A stretch of 37,010 bases of DNA from Gorillibacterium massiliense (lineage in GTDB: Bacteria > Bacillota > Bacilli > Paenibacillales > NBRC-103111). The stretch spans positions 1 through 37,010 of the forward strand of contig NZ_CBQR020000054.1 in NCBI RefSeq assembly GCF_000455485.1. Reading direction: 5' to 3'. How positions within the stretch are numbered: position 1 is the first letter of the stretch; every line of letters starts with the position of its first letter. The position numbers and the translations under genes are program-made. Below, in pieces: positions 15,260-23,644 of the stretch. The notes under the pieces are model-generated. The model made no database searches, was not told the DNA's origin, and saw nothing but the letters and a program-made list of their open reading frames with translations.

Positions 15260-17611
15260 TTATAGATTGGAACCAATCTCCACTGTTCGCGCCGCTAACG
15301 GCTGCAACTGCAAAGTTGAGGTGTCATGCCTAATAATCAAATTCTCGCCTTCTAGCAGCGTGTAGGTCACCTGCTGCTTCTCCACATGGACTTCCAGAAG
15401 CCGATCCCGAAACGTCACCCGGAAACGATAACCTTGCCAGCCGCCGGGCAAAACCGGTTTAAACTGCAAGTCACCTGCATAATCCCGCATCCCGCCAAAG
15501 CCGCAGACGATGGAGAGCCATGCTCCTCCCATGGATGCGGTATGCAGCCCGTCTCCCACATTTCCGTTGCGGTCATCCAAATCCATCCGCACCGTGCGCT
15601 TAAAGTAATCGTAGGCTTGGTCGATCCGGCCAATATCCGCCGCTACAATGCTGTGGATGCATGGGGACAATGAAGAATCGTGAGTGTTGATAGGCTCGTA
15701 ATAGTCATAGTTCCGCTGTTTTTCCTCGAAGGTAAACCGATTCCCCTGCAAATACAAAGCCAAAATCACATCCGCCTGCTTCAGCACTTGGTGACGATAA
15801 ATAACAAGAGGATGGTAGTGCAGGAGCAGCGGAAACTTGTCTTTCGGCGTATTTTCCAAGTCCCATCGTTTTTTTGACAGGAAAGAATCATCCTGCGCGA
15901 CGATCCCCCGCTCACTATCAACAGGAATGAACATACGATCTGCTGCCAGTTGCCAAAGTCCGATCTCATCATCGGCCAAATCCAATTTCTGCGCAAGCCG
16001 TCGGTATGCCTCCGCATGCTCCTGCAGCATCAAAAGGGCCGTTTGACAGGCATATTCCAGATGATCCTTCACCATCAGGTTTGTATAAGCGTTGTTATTG
16101 ACAATCGCCGTATATTCATCCGGCCCCGTCACTCCATCGATACAAAACTGACCATCCCGCTCCGGATTGAAATGCCCCATATCCACCCAAAAGCGTGCCG
16201 TTTCGAATACCATCTCCGCCCCTTTTTCCAGCAGAAACTCCAGATCCCCCGTTGCCGACACGTACTTTTTCACGCCATAAATGATGTCCGCGTTGATATG
16301 TGCCTGAGCCGTCCCAGCCGGAAAAAAGGCCGAGGTTTCATTTCCGCTGATCGTTCGCCAAGGGTAGAGTGCGCCTTTTTGCGCCATGACCCGGGCACGA
16401 TTGCGGGCTTGATCAAGGGTTTGATAGCGGTAATCCAGAAGAGCGCGGGCAATCTTCGGATGGGTATAGAGGAAGAACGGCAGGATGAACGTCTCCGTAT
16501 CCCAAAAATAGTGCCCTTCATATCCTTCGCCCGATAAGCCTTTGGCGCTGATATTCGTCCTTCCGTCCCTCCCTGCAGATTGCAGCAGTTGAAAGGCATT
16601 ATACCGAATCCCCTGCTGCATCGCCGGGTCGCCGGTAATTTCCACATCCGCTCGCCGCCAAAACCGTTCAAGCAGCTGACGCTGCTCCTCTTTGAGCACA
16701 GTAAAGCCTTGTTTTCCCGCAAAAGCCGCTGTTTGTACAGCCAAACGCAATAAATCATCAGCACCGTCCGTTTGGGTAGAGCAATAGACGATGAATTTCG
16801 TCAAAGCTACAGAGACGCCTTTGCGGCCTTGTATCCTATATGTGATCTCCGTTTGCTGCCCCTCGGCCTTCTCTTTCCTTATCGCGTTCGCGGGTTGGCT
16901 GATATGATGGGATGCCGCTGTTAGTACAGTGAAGCCGCTGTTTTTCGTCTTTTGGAACATCCAGGCGAATTCGCTCTGAGCATGAAGATCCAGCGTCTGC
17001 CACACCTGTCCGGAAAAAGCCGAACCCATACGCGGATCGTGTGCGCCGGCTTGGTTTTTCACATCTCCATTGATTTCGGACAAAAAGACAATCTCGCAAT
17101 CGTCCGTCAGAGGCGTAACCTCATAATGGAGAACAGCCAGATGCTTGTGCCCCAGACATACCATTCTCTCGATGCGGATGGAAAACTGTTTCCCCGATGG
17201 GGATTCCCAATGGACATTTCGGGTCAATAGGCCCTGACGCAGGTCCAGCGTTCTTTTATGCGATAGAATCTTGCCGGTATGCATGCCAAATGGCTCCCCG
17301 TCTGCTGTAAAAACGACTCTTTTGGCGTCGGTAACATTGAGCATGGTCTCGCTGTTTTGCGCATACCCATAGGCGCCTTCCTGGTAATGGATCGGCTCCG
17401 TTTCAAACACGCCGTTCAAATACGTACCGCTTACGCTTTTACCGGTCTCACCCTGAAACCCCTCTTCAAAGCTGCCACGCATACCGAGATAACCGTTCCC
17501 CAAGGCGAAAATCGTTTCCATCTGCAGATGGTCATCTTCCTGATAATGCTCCTCTACAATGCTCCATTCGTCGGGAGGATGCTCCGACATTTTCCGTGAG
17601 AGGCTATTCAT
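15260..17611 (-). CDS. Glycoside hydrolase family 65 disaccharide phosphorylase
   Basis: This 783-residue cytoplasmic enzyme is of the maltose/kojibiose/trehalose phosphorylase type, cleaving an alpha-glucoside with phosphate to beta-glucose 1-phosphate and a sugar. The N-terminal beta-sandwich domain covers about residues 1-280 and the (alpha/alpha)6 catalytic barrel about 320-690, followed by a small C-terminal domain. Glu499 in GVTGPDEYTA is the expected general acid. EGHYFWDTETF at about 365-375 and KQADVILALY are family motifs. The loop NTHDSSLSPCIHSIV governs specificity; I cannot separate maltose from kojibiose, nigerose or trehalose. ATG at 17611 overlaps the permease stop (ATGA). It is the last gene of the operon. 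Confidence 0.93.
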   Translation of the reverse strand: MNSLSRKMSEHPPDEWSIVEEHYQEDDHLQMETIFALGNGYLGMRGSFEEGFQGETGKSVSGTYLNGVFETEPIHYQEGAYGYAQNSETMLNVTDAKRVVFTADGEPFGMHTGKILSHKRTLDLRQGLLTRNVHWESPSGKQFSIRIERMVCLGHKHLAVLHYEVTPLTDDCEIVFLSEINGDVKNQAGAHDPRMGSAFSGQVWQTLDLHAQSEFAWMFQKTKNSGFTVLTAASHHISQPANAIRKEKAEGQQTEITYRIQGRKGVSVALTKFIVYCSTQTDGADDLLRLAVQTAAFAGKQGFTVLKEEQRQLLERFWRRADVEITGDPAMQQGIRYNAFQLLQSAGRDGRTNISAKGLSGEGYEGHYFWDTETFILPFFLYTHPKIARALLDYRYQTLDQARNRARVMAQKGALYPWRTISGNETSAFFPAGTAQAHINADIIYGVKKYVSATGDLEFLLEKGAEMVFETARFWVDMGHFNPERDGQFCIDGVTGPDEYTAIVNNNAYTNLMVKDHLEYACQTALLMLQEHAEAYRRLAQKLDLADDEIGLWQLAADRMFIPVDSERGIVAQDDSFLSKKRWDLENTPKDKFPLLLHYHPLVIYRHQVLKQADVILALYLQGNRFTFEEKQRNYDYYEPINTHDSSLSPCIHSIVAADIGRIDQAYDYFKRTVRMDLDDRNGNVGDGLHTASMGGAWLSIVCGFGGMRDYAGDLQFKPVLPGGWQGYRFRVTFRDRLLEVHVEKQQVTYTLLEGENLIIRHDTSTLQLQPLAARTVEIGSNL

Positions 17612-18711
17612 CCCTTAACCGATCCTCCTAACAATCCGCGGACAAAATAACGCTGCAAGCCGAAGAAAACAGCCAACGGCATCAGCATGGAGACGAAAGC
17701 GGCGGCGGTAAGCAGATGCCAGTCGCTCCCCCGGGAACCGACCATATTGGCGATGCGCATGGACAGGACCTGAACGTTGGGCTGTGAACCGATGAACACC
17801 AGAGATACCAGATAATCGTTCCAAACCCAGAGAAATTGAAAAATGCTGATCGATGCAATCGAAGGCACGGCAAGCGGTAAAATCAGCCGAGTGAAAATCG
17901 TAAAATTGCTGGCGCCGTCCATAAAGGCCGATTCAAACAGATCCTTTGGCAATTGGCTGATATAGGAATACATAAAGTAAGTAGCCAGCGGCAGCCCGAA
18001 GCCCGCATGAGCAATCCATACGCCCAGGAAGGTTCCGTTCAACCCCAACACCGTGTAATCCTTAAGAACTGGAATCAGCGCCACCTGAAGCGGAACAACC
18101 AGCAGGATCACGACGAGAATGAACATTGTTTTGCGCAAAGGAAATTTCAACCAAGCAAAGGCATAAGCAGCGAAGGATGCGATTAATATCGGAATAACGG
18201 TTGAAGGCACGGCGACGGTCAGTGTATTGAGGAAGGCTCGGTTTAAATTGCTCCCTTTTTCAATGCGGATACTGCCATCGGTTTGAGTGATCGGGTACTC
18301 TTTGCCGGCCAGAACCCCTTTATAATTTTCAATCGTAAAATCCGTGTTGGCCTTCCAACCGGGTTTTTCAACATCAAGGAGACGCGCCCGCCGGTTGCTC
18401 CATACCAGCTTCGTTCCGTCGGATGTTTTGACCCCGTCTCGCAGCTGCTGATCCGAATATGTGACGCCGTTTACTTGGATCGGCTCACTTAAGTCCGTAT
18501 CCTTCGGCAGTTGAAGCTGACTCTGGGGTATCTCTTCCCGATGGGGAATCACCGTCCACCAGCCTGTTTTCAATATGTCCGAGGCAGGACGAAAAGAGGA
18601 AACAAAGAGCCCCAAAGTAGGAATCAGCCACAAAAAGCAAATGATGGCGAGGATCACATTAACCAACGTTTTGGAGGGCTTCAAGCCGGATTTCCGTTTT
18701 CGTTTGCGCAT
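17608..18711 (-). CDS. Sugar ABC transporter permease (MalG/AglG-like)
   Basis: This 367-residue inner-membrane CUT1 permease starts MRKRKRKSG at 18711, one base into the upstream permease stop (TGATG), so the two are translationally coupled. A large extracytoplasmic insertion of about 110 residues (GWWTVIPHREEIPQ to IRIEKGSNLN) lies between the first and second membrane spans. This insertion is characteristic of AglG-type alpha-glucoside permeases. The EAA loop is seen in FESAFMDGASNFTIFTRLILP. Open frame upstream to 19143 is a shadow of the other permease gene. The alpha-glucoside assignment follows the insertion and the GH65 neighbour. Confidence 0.92.
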   Translation of the reverse strand: MRKRKRKSGLKPSKTLVNVILAIICFLWLIPTLGLFVSSFRPASDILKTGWWTVIPHREEIPQSQLQLPKDTDLSEPIQVNGVTYSDQQLRDGVKTSDGTKLVWSNRRARLLDVEKPGWKANTDFTIENYKGVLAGKEYPITQTDGSIRIEKGSNLNRAFLNTLTVAVPSTVIPILIASFAAYAFAWLKFPLRKTMFILVVILLVVPLQVALIPVLKDYTVLGLNGTFLGVWIAHAGFGLPLATYFMYSYISQLPKDLFESAFMDGASNFTIFTRLILPLAVPSIASISIFQFLWVWNDYLVSLVFIGSQPNVQVLSMRIANMVGSRGSDWHLLTAAAFVSMLMPLAVFFGLQRYFVRGLLGGSVKG

Positions 18712-19793
18712 CAAAATCCCCCCTGTTTGCGGAATTGCCGCAGATTGAAGAGAATGACGGGAGTTACGGCAATCAACAGCACAATCGCCAGCGTCGACCC
18801 GTAACCGAAGTTCTGGTACATGAAAAATTGCCGGTAAAACTGGGTGGCTACCACTTCCGTATCGTATTGGCCGCCGGTCATGACCATGACCACATCGAAG
18901 ATTTTCAACGTAAAGACGATAATCGTCGTTGTAACCGATAAAATTGTTGTCGAGATGTAGGGAATGATGATGCGGAAAAAGATGCGGATCTCTCCGGCTC
19001 CGTCCGCTCGCGCCGCCTCCAGAATATCTTCGGGCATGCCTTTTAGAGCGGCAGAAAAGATCACCATGGCGAACCCCGTTTGCATCCAAATCAGGATGAG
19101 GATGAGAAACAGGTTGTTCCACGGCTGGGTCATACTCGTCCATGCTTGGGGCTGGCCCCCCATCGCGACGACGATCGCATTCAACAAACCGACCTGCTCA
19201 TCACCCGGCTGATAATAGTAGATGAACTTCCAAATGACCCCCGCGGCGACAAAAGAAATAGCCATAGGCATGAATACGATGGCTTTGGCCAGCTTTTCAA
19301 AGCTGCTGCGATCTGCGAGGACGGCAATCAAGAGGCCCAACACGATACAAGCAGTCGCTCCAAAAACGACCCATAGCAAGTTATTGCGCAGGGCCGTCAA
19401 TAGAAGGCGATTGACGAACACTTGCCCGTAGTTGGCTAGCCCGACGAACTTGGTAGAGCTGGCGTTGAAAAAGCTCATATACAACGTCCGCAGCGTCGGA
19501 ATGAGCAGCAGCCAACCCAAGAGCAAGATACAAGGACCGACAAAAAGATAGGGCTGAATCCGCCGCTTCCATTTATCCCCGTACTGTTCGATAACCCAAT
19601 TGAACGACCAGTAGATCGCATATACGCCGACGACGCCCCACAAAATCGCCAGGATTCCATATACAATCGGGTTAAGTGACGCATCCCGCAGATAGATAAA
19701 GATACAGGTATGCCCGGCGATATTAAGCGCTGGTACAAGGATCGAGATGAGCACGAGCCAAGGAATCCGTTGTTTTCCCTTTGCGAATGGCAT
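18711..19793 (-). CDS. Sugar ABC transporter permease (MalF/AglF-like)
   Basis: This 360-residue CUT1 permease has about eight hydrophobic segments. Two extra N-terminal spans (LVLISILVPALNIAG and VYGILAILWGVVGVYAIYW) precede the core. The EAA loop is seen in EAARADGAGEIRIFFRIIIP. The AGGGGGA ribosome binding site fits the ATG at 19793. It pairs with the adjacent MalG-like subunit. No ATPase is encoded in the operon, so the transporter would use a shared MsmX-like ATPase. Confidence 0.92.
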   Translation of the reverse strand: MPFAKGKQRIPWLVLISILVPALNIAGHTCIFIYLRDASLNPIVYGILAILWGVVGVYAIYWSFNWVIEQYGDKWKRRIQPYLFVGPCILLLGWLLLIPTLRTLYMSFFNASSTKFVGLANYGQVFVNRLLLTALRNNLLWVVFGATACIVLGLLIAVLADRSSFEKLAKAIVFMPMAISFVAAGVIWKFIYYYQPGDEQVGLLNAIVVAMGGQPQAWTSMTQPWNNLFLILILIWMQTGFAMVIFSAALKGMPEDILEAARADGAGEIRIFFRIIIPYISTTILSVTTTIIVFTLKIFDVVMVMTGGQYDTEVVATQFYRQFFMYQNFGYGSTLAIVLLIAVTPVILFNLRQFRKQGGF

Positions 19794-19819
19794 AAGGCTT
19801 CCCCCTTGCTAGGAAAATA

Positions 19820-19853
19820 CGGAGGGCTTAAGCGGTTGCCCGTTTGCCCTCCG
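19820..19853 (-). promoter_or_regulatory. Intercistronic hairpin between binding-protein and permease genes
   Basis: On the minus strand CGGAGGGC pairs with GCCCTCCG around an 18-base loop, then TATTTTCC. Such hairpins often stabilise the abundant lipoprotein mRNA and reduce permease expression, by partial termination or by protection from 3' exonucleases. Confidence 0.65.
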
Positions 19854-19871
19854 CACTCGTCCGGCGATGAA

Positions 19872-21299
19872 TTACTTGTTCCAACCTGCCTGAATTTCCT
19901 TCAAAGCGCCGTCTAGATCAACGGTTCCGCTCACATAGTCGGTCATACCTTTCCAAAAGGTTCCGGCACCTACGGACCCCGGCATCAGATCGGAACCGTC
20001 AAAGCGGATCGTGGAAGCTTTTTGAATCAGCTCGGCTTGGCGGCGATCTACATCAGTAGTGTACCAATCCAGGCTGGCATCGTTCATAGGAGCGATAGCC
20101 CCGCCGGATTGCACCCACGTTTTAATGGATTCGCCGGTCGTAAAGAACTCCATAACAGCGCGGACTTCAGGGCGGTCATTGAACATGGAGTAAATGTCGC
20201 CGGCAACGAGAACCGGGCTGCCGTATTGCGGATCAATCGGCGGCAGGTAGAACCAGTCGTAATCGACGCCAGCTTTTGCCGTGGTCGGGAAGAAACTGGT
20301 GATAAAGCTGGCCTGCCGGTGCAGCCATGCCTTCGGAGGATTATCAAACATCGGCTTTGGTGCGTCGCCGAAGGCAGTAGTGACGATGGATTTCCGTCCG
20401 CCCAGCACATACTTGTCGTTCAGCCAAATGTCGGACATTTTGGTGATGGCATTCTTAACGATTGGATCCGTAAAAGGCAGCTCGCCTTTTACCCATTTAT
20501 CGTAATTTTCCGGTGTGGTAGTCCGGAGCATGATGTCTTCGATCCAGTCCGTTGCCGGCCAGCCGGTGGCAGCGCCGCTCTCGATGCCGATAGCCCAAGC
20601 GGGATCGCCATCTTTTGCGATTTGTTCGGTGAGCGCCATCATTTCATCCCAAGTGGTGGGGATTTTATAACCGGCTTCGTCGAAAGCTTTTTTCGGGTAC
20701 CAGACCAGACTCTTGACGCTGCTGCGATTCCAGACGCCTGCCATAATGTTCCCATTGGGACCTGCCATGGTCGCCATATCCAGCCAGCTTTGGTTGTAGT
20801 TTTGCTTCATCTTCTCGGCATTCAGGAAGGTGCTGACGTCAATGACTTTCCCAGCTTTAACGAAGGTGTTCAGGAGACCCGGCTGCGGGAAATCGGCGAT
20901 ATCAGGAGCATTGCCGCCATTAACCCGGATGGAAATGGTCGCTTCAAATTCTTTTGAGCCCTCATATTGAATATCAATTCCGGTCTTCTCTTCAAAATCT
21001 TTGATGCTGGTGTTGAATTTGACTTCATCCGCATCGGTAAAAGGACCGAACATCGTCACTTTTTTACCCTTAAACTTACCGGCGAAGGCATCCGCCAAAG
21101 CCCCCGTCGCTGCAGGTGCTGTTGCTGCTGTTGTCGGCGCTGCGGTGGGCGCCTTCGTCGCCGCTTTCACGGTCGGTGCGGTGGTCGGACTACTGCTTGC
21201 TTCTTTCTTGCTGCCTCCGCCGCAAGCGGTGGTAAGGAGGGATATTCCTAAAATAAGTGCGGTTGCAAGGGTTGCCGATTTTTTAAGCTTTCTTCCCAT
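19872..21299 (-). CDS. Alpha-glucoside-type sugar-binding lipoprotein (AglE-like)
   Basis: This 475-residue CUT1 binding protein has a signal peptide ending LTTAC, with Cys26 as the lipid anchor. A linker of about 35 residues rich in Ala, Thr and Pro (residues 32-66) tethers the binding domain, starting at GKKVTMFGPFTDADEVKF. GKFKGKKVTMFGPF and PDIADFPQPGLL are typical of the AglE/alpha-glucoside branch. The ATG at 21299 has AGGGG eight bases upstream. It is the first gene of the operon, directly downstream of two operator palindromes. The linker DNA is G+C-rich and gives spurious open frames on the other strand. Confidence 0.92.
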   Translation of the reverse strand: MGRKLKKSATLATALILGISLLTTACGGGSKKEASSSPTTAPTVKAATKAPTAAPTTAATAPAATGALADAFAGKFKGKKVTMFGPFTDADEVKFNTSIKDFEEKTGIDIQYEGSKEFEATISIRVNGGNAPDIADFPQPGLLNTFVKAGKVIDVSTFLNAEKMKQNYNQSWLDMATMAGPNGNIMAGVWNRSSVKSLVWYPKKAFDEAGYKIPTTWDEMMALTEQIAKDGDPAWAIGIESGAATGWPATDWIEDIMLRTTTPENYDKWVKGELPFTDPIVKNAITKMSDIWLNDKYVLGGRKSIVTTAFGDAPKPMFDNPPKAWLHRQASFITSFFPTTAKAGVDYDWFYLPPIDPQYGSPVLVAGDIYSMFNDRPEVRAVMEFFTTGESIKTWVQSGGAIAPMNDASLDWYTTDVDRRQAELIQKASTIRFDGSDLMPGSVGAGTFWKGMTDYVSGTVDLDGALKEIQAGWNK

Positions 21300-21397
21300 A
21301 CTTTCATCCCCTTTTCATAAGAATGGTCATCTGCTTGCATTGTCGTCACGCTGCATTTTCCGCAAATTGAACTTCGCTTCACCTCCGAAATCGATTG

Positions 21398-21411
21398 TGA
21401 AAAGCTTTTCA
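21398..21411. promoter_or_regulatory. LacI-family operator, proximal site
   Basis: This is a perfect 14-bp palindrome, TGAAAAGCTTTTCA, about 100 bases upstream of the lipoprotein start. It begins about ten bases after the extended -10, so it would overlap the transcription start. The same 14 bases recur at 21522. Confidence 0.85.
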
Positions 21412-21420
21412 ATGTCAAAG

Positions 21421-21429
21421 ATAATATCA
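21421..21429 (-). promoter_or_regulatory. Extended -10 promoter of the alpha-glucoside operon
   Basis: TGATATTAT on the minus strand combines TG with TATTAT (five of six consensus positions). The region 17 bases upstream has no good -35. The operator at 21398-21411 lies just downstream. Confidence 0.55.
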
Positions 21430-21521
21430 AACATGAATGCGCTTCCTAATTGCGAAAAAGCGCGGAAATCTCGGGGATTAGTGCTTAATCTTCGTTCGCA
21501 ATTTGCTATGCAATCGCTTTC

Positions 21522-21535
21522 TGAAAAGCTTTTCA
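21522..21535. promoter_or_regulatory. LacI-family operator, distal site
   Basis: The sequence is identical to the proximal site (TGAAAAGCTTTTCA), centred 124 bp away and 16 bases after the lacI stop codon. Two identical palindromes at this distance are compatible with repression by DNA looping. Confidence 0.82.
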
Positions 21536-21551
21536 AAAACTGACAAAATTT

Positions 21552-22556
21552 TTACCTTCTCTTTACGGAATCGCGAACCACCACTTCATGTGGCAAGTAC
21601 TCCCGCAAAATCGGGTCCTTTTCACCGGAAATGATCCGGTGCAGTTTTTCAACAGAACGTACACCCATCTCGTACTTAGGTTGGGCCACGGTTGTCAACT
21701 TGGGGATGGTAAAACGGGACAGACGAATATTGTCAAAGCCGATAACCGATACCCGCTCAGGAACGGAAATGCCATTTTCATGGAGATAAGAAAGCAGCCC
21801 GATAGCCAGTTCGTCTGAGGCCGCGAATACGGCAGTCAGTTCAGGAGCAAGCTGGAACAGCTTCTGAGCCGCCTCTTCCCCATTCTCAGCCCAGTCATGG
21901 ATATATACAATGTTCTTTTTGACTGCCTCAAGATTATACTCCCTTAAAGCCCGGACAAAGCCTTGATAGCGGGTTAGCCCCGCGATGCTGTCGCTGAGAT
22001 CGAACCCGATCATCCCGATCTCTTTGTGGCCGGAGGAGATCAAATAACTTACGGCATCATAAGCAGCTTGCTCGTCGTTGATTTTGACGGAGGGCAGTTC
22101 ATATTCCAAGGAATGGGTGGAAACCAGTACAAGGGGCATTTTCAATCTTTTCAACTCATTATAGTAATCTGGATATACGGGTTCGCTGGTGAGGAGAATG
22201 CCGTCGATTTGCTTTTCGTAAAAATTGTTCAAATAGGAGATCAGCCGGTTCTTGTCGCTGTCCGTATTGCAGATGATCAAATTGTAGCCGAGCTTCTTGG
22301 AGGCGTCCTCCATGCCACGAATCAAATCGGCGTAGTAGGAGTTGCGAATATCCGGAATGATGACACCGAGTGTTCCGGTTTTTCTGGAGATCAACCCCCT
22401 TGCGAGTGAATTCGGCCGATAGCCTAGCGTCTCAATCGCTTCGGTTACACGGGTGCGTTTCGTTTCCACAACGGTTTCCGGCGCGTTCATCACCCGGGAA
22501 ACGGTGCTGATCGATACATTCGCCAGTTTTGCCACATCTTTGATCGTCGGTTTCAA
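21552..22556 (-). CDS. LacI-family transcriptional regulator of the alpha-glucoside operon
   Basis: This 334-residue repressor has an N-terminal LacI helix-turn-helix (TIKDVAKLANVSISTVSRVMN, about residues 3-23), the hinge helix PNSLARGLISRK near 48-60, and a periplasmic-binding-protein-like sensor (LGVIIPDIRNSYYADLIRGM onward). The start is TTG at 22556, with AGAAGGATG about ten bases upstream. It is encoded on the same strand as the transporter, directly upstream. A near-copy of the operator in its own leader suggests autoregulation. The inducer is probably an alpha-glucoside. Confidence 0.93.
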   Translation of the reverse strand: MKPTIKDVAKLANVSISTVSRVMNAPETVVETKRTRVTEAIETLGYRPNSLARGLISRKTGTLGVIIPDIRNSYYADLIRGMEDASKKLGYNLIICNTDSDKNRLISYLNNFYEKQIDGILLTSEPVYPDYYNELKRLKMPLVLVSTHSLEYELPSVKINDEQAAYDAVSYLISSGHKEIGMIGFDLSDSIAGLTRYQGFVRALREYNLEAVKKNIVYIHDWAENGEEAAQKLFQLAPELTAVFAASDELAIGLLSYLHENGISVPERVSVIGFDNIRLSRFTIPKLTTVAQPKYEMGVRSVEKLHRIISGEKDPILREYLPHEVVVRDSVKRR

Positions 22557-22572
22557 CAGCAGGACATCCTTC

Positions 22573-22586
22573 TGAAAAGGTTTTCA
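22573..22586. promoter_or_regulatory. LacI-family operator in the lacI leader
   Basis: TGAAAAGGTTTTCA differs at one central base from the two sites upstream of the lipoprotein gene. It lies 17 bases upstream of the TTG start, in the 5' leader, and is the likely autoregulatory site. Confidence 0.75.
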
Positions 22587-22599
22587 ACTTCACATCTAC

Positions 22600-22628
22600 A
22601 AGATAACGTTTTCAATTTCGTTCGTCAA
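22600..22628 (-). promoter_or_regulatory. Candidate lacI promoter with overlapping cre-like site
   Basis: TTGACG (22623-22628) and TATCTT (22600-22605) are 17 bases apart. The sequence at 22601-22614 (AGATAACGTTTTCA) matches the cre consensus TGWNANCGNTNWCA at all but the first position and covers the -10. CcpA repression of lacI transcription is therefore plausible. Confidence 0.55.
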
Positions 22629-22674
22629 GGGGGCAGGAAAAATATCCCGCTCCATTTTGCCAAGTAGATCTACC

Positions 22675-23313
22675 CTACAGGTGTTTGGTAATATCCGATG
22701 GCTTAACCACGGCATATTTGGGTCTATCCGCCAGTAGGTCATCCATGGAGTCCCGTCCCCAGGCTACGGCCATCATGTCGATTCCGGACTTTTTGCAGGC
22801 GTCTATGTCTCTCCGCTCGTCCCCGATGTAGAGAACCTCTTCCCTTTTCAGGCGGTTCCTTATTAGATAGCGGTTTATCGTTTGATGCTTGCCGTATAAT
22901 CCTTTGGCAGACCTCACTTCGCGAAATCCGTCAAAGCGGTGCATGTGCAGGAACTCCTCTACAGCAGCGGCGGAATTGGAGGTCACGATGGACAGGACGT
23001 ACCCTTTCTTCCGAAGCAAGTTCAAGATTCGCTTCATGTCCCCGTAGAAAACCAACTCTTTCACCCTCTGCCGGTAAAGCTTCTTAAAGTCCGCTACGGC
23101 TTTTCCCAGAAAAAGCAGGCGGTACAACGGGATATTCAACGCTTTCAGCGATTCCTGCAATGACCGCTGTTGAAACAGATTGAATTCCTCCGGCTTGATC
23201 TCGCCGAACCCGTACTTCAATGCCAGTTCGTTGACGGCCTTCCCCACGACAGCCGCCGAGTCGACCAATGTTCCGTCAAAATCGAACAAAATGTGCTTAT
23301 ACGCCCTACGCAT
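22675..23313 (-). CDS. HAD-family hydrolase (phosphoglycolate phosphatase-like)
   Basis: This 212-residue cytoplasmic phosphatase is of HAD subfamily I. DFDGTLVDS near residue 11 carries the two catalytic aspartates. TSNSA supplies the conserved Thr/Ser, a Lys follows in RSAKGLYGK, and GDERRDIDA gives the acidic metal site. The cap domain lies between motifs I and II. The start overlaps the stop of a 50-aa gene by eight bases and has no strong ribosome binding site of its own, so translation is probably coupled. Substrate cannot be assigned. Confidence 0.88.
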   Translation of the reverse strand: MRRAYKHILFDFDGTLVDSAAVVGKAVNELALKYGFGEIKPEEFNLFQQRSLQESLKALNIPLYRLLFLGKAVADFKKLYRQRVKELVFYGDMKRILNLLRKKGYVLSIVTSNSAAAVEEFLHMHRFDGFREVRSAKGLYGKHQTINRYLIRNRLKREEVLYIGDERRDIDACKKSGIDMMAVAWGRDSMDDLLADRPKYAVVKPSDITKHL

Positions 23314-23458
23314 GATAGCTCTGCATGGGATTATCCAGCACCCATTCTAGGATGAGAATCTGACTGGCAATGGCCTCCGCCCCTGCCTTGCCTTCCGCAA
23401 ATGCTAACGCGTGCTTCAATTCGATGATCTTTCTCTTGACTTGATCTTCCGTTCTCAA
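23306..23458 (-). CDS. Small helical protein upstream of the HAD hydrolase (50 aa)
   Basis: A TTG start at 23458 has GGAGGGAGAAG eight to ten bases upstream on the minus strand and opens a 50-codon frame ending TAG at 23306, inside the first codons of the HAD gene. The product begins RTEDQVKRKIIELKHALAF and continues EGKAGAEAIASQILILEWV. It is highly helical and amphipathic, with charged and Leu/Ile residues in coiled-coil-like spacing. Function unknown. The strong ribosome binding site and the eight-base overlap with the next gene argue that it is real. It is short and lacks an ATG, so a gene caller would readily miss it. Confidence 0.68.
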   Translation of the reverse strand: MRTEDQVKRKIIELKHALAFAEGKAGAEAIASQILILEWVLDNPMQSYHA

Positions 23459-23496
23459 TCGTACTTCTCCCTCCGATTCGGTATACTGCGATTTTT

Positions 23497-23502
23497 ATTA
23501 TA
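23497..23502 (-). promoter_or_regulatory. Candidate -10 element of the small helical protein/HAD operon
   Basis: A perfect TATAAT lies about 40 bases upstream of the TTG start. No good -35 is present at 16-18 bases, so the assignment is weak. Confidence 0.3.
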
Positions 23503-23644
23503 TTCGGCGCGAACGCGGTTTTGATATCGGCATACGTATCGGTCTTTTCCCTCAGATGACATGAATCGGATCTTGCATTTCATTGACAGGCACCTGTTCC
23601 GCTTCTCCATCATATGTAATGGTGAAAAGAAAGGCGGGGTGTAT

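Noticed and set aside
18712-19143. N-terminal extension of the MalG-like permease frame
   Set aside because: The residues are the other permease gene read in a different frame; ATG 18711 overlaps the upstream stop and gives the family N-terminus.
20022-20957. 311-codon open frame opposite the sugar-binding lipoprotein
   Set aside because: Antisense shadow of a well-supported gene, without family features.
20967-21543. Ala/Arg-rich open frames opposite the lipoprotein linker
   Set aside because: They arise from the G+C-rich Ala/Thr/Pro linker read on the other strand.
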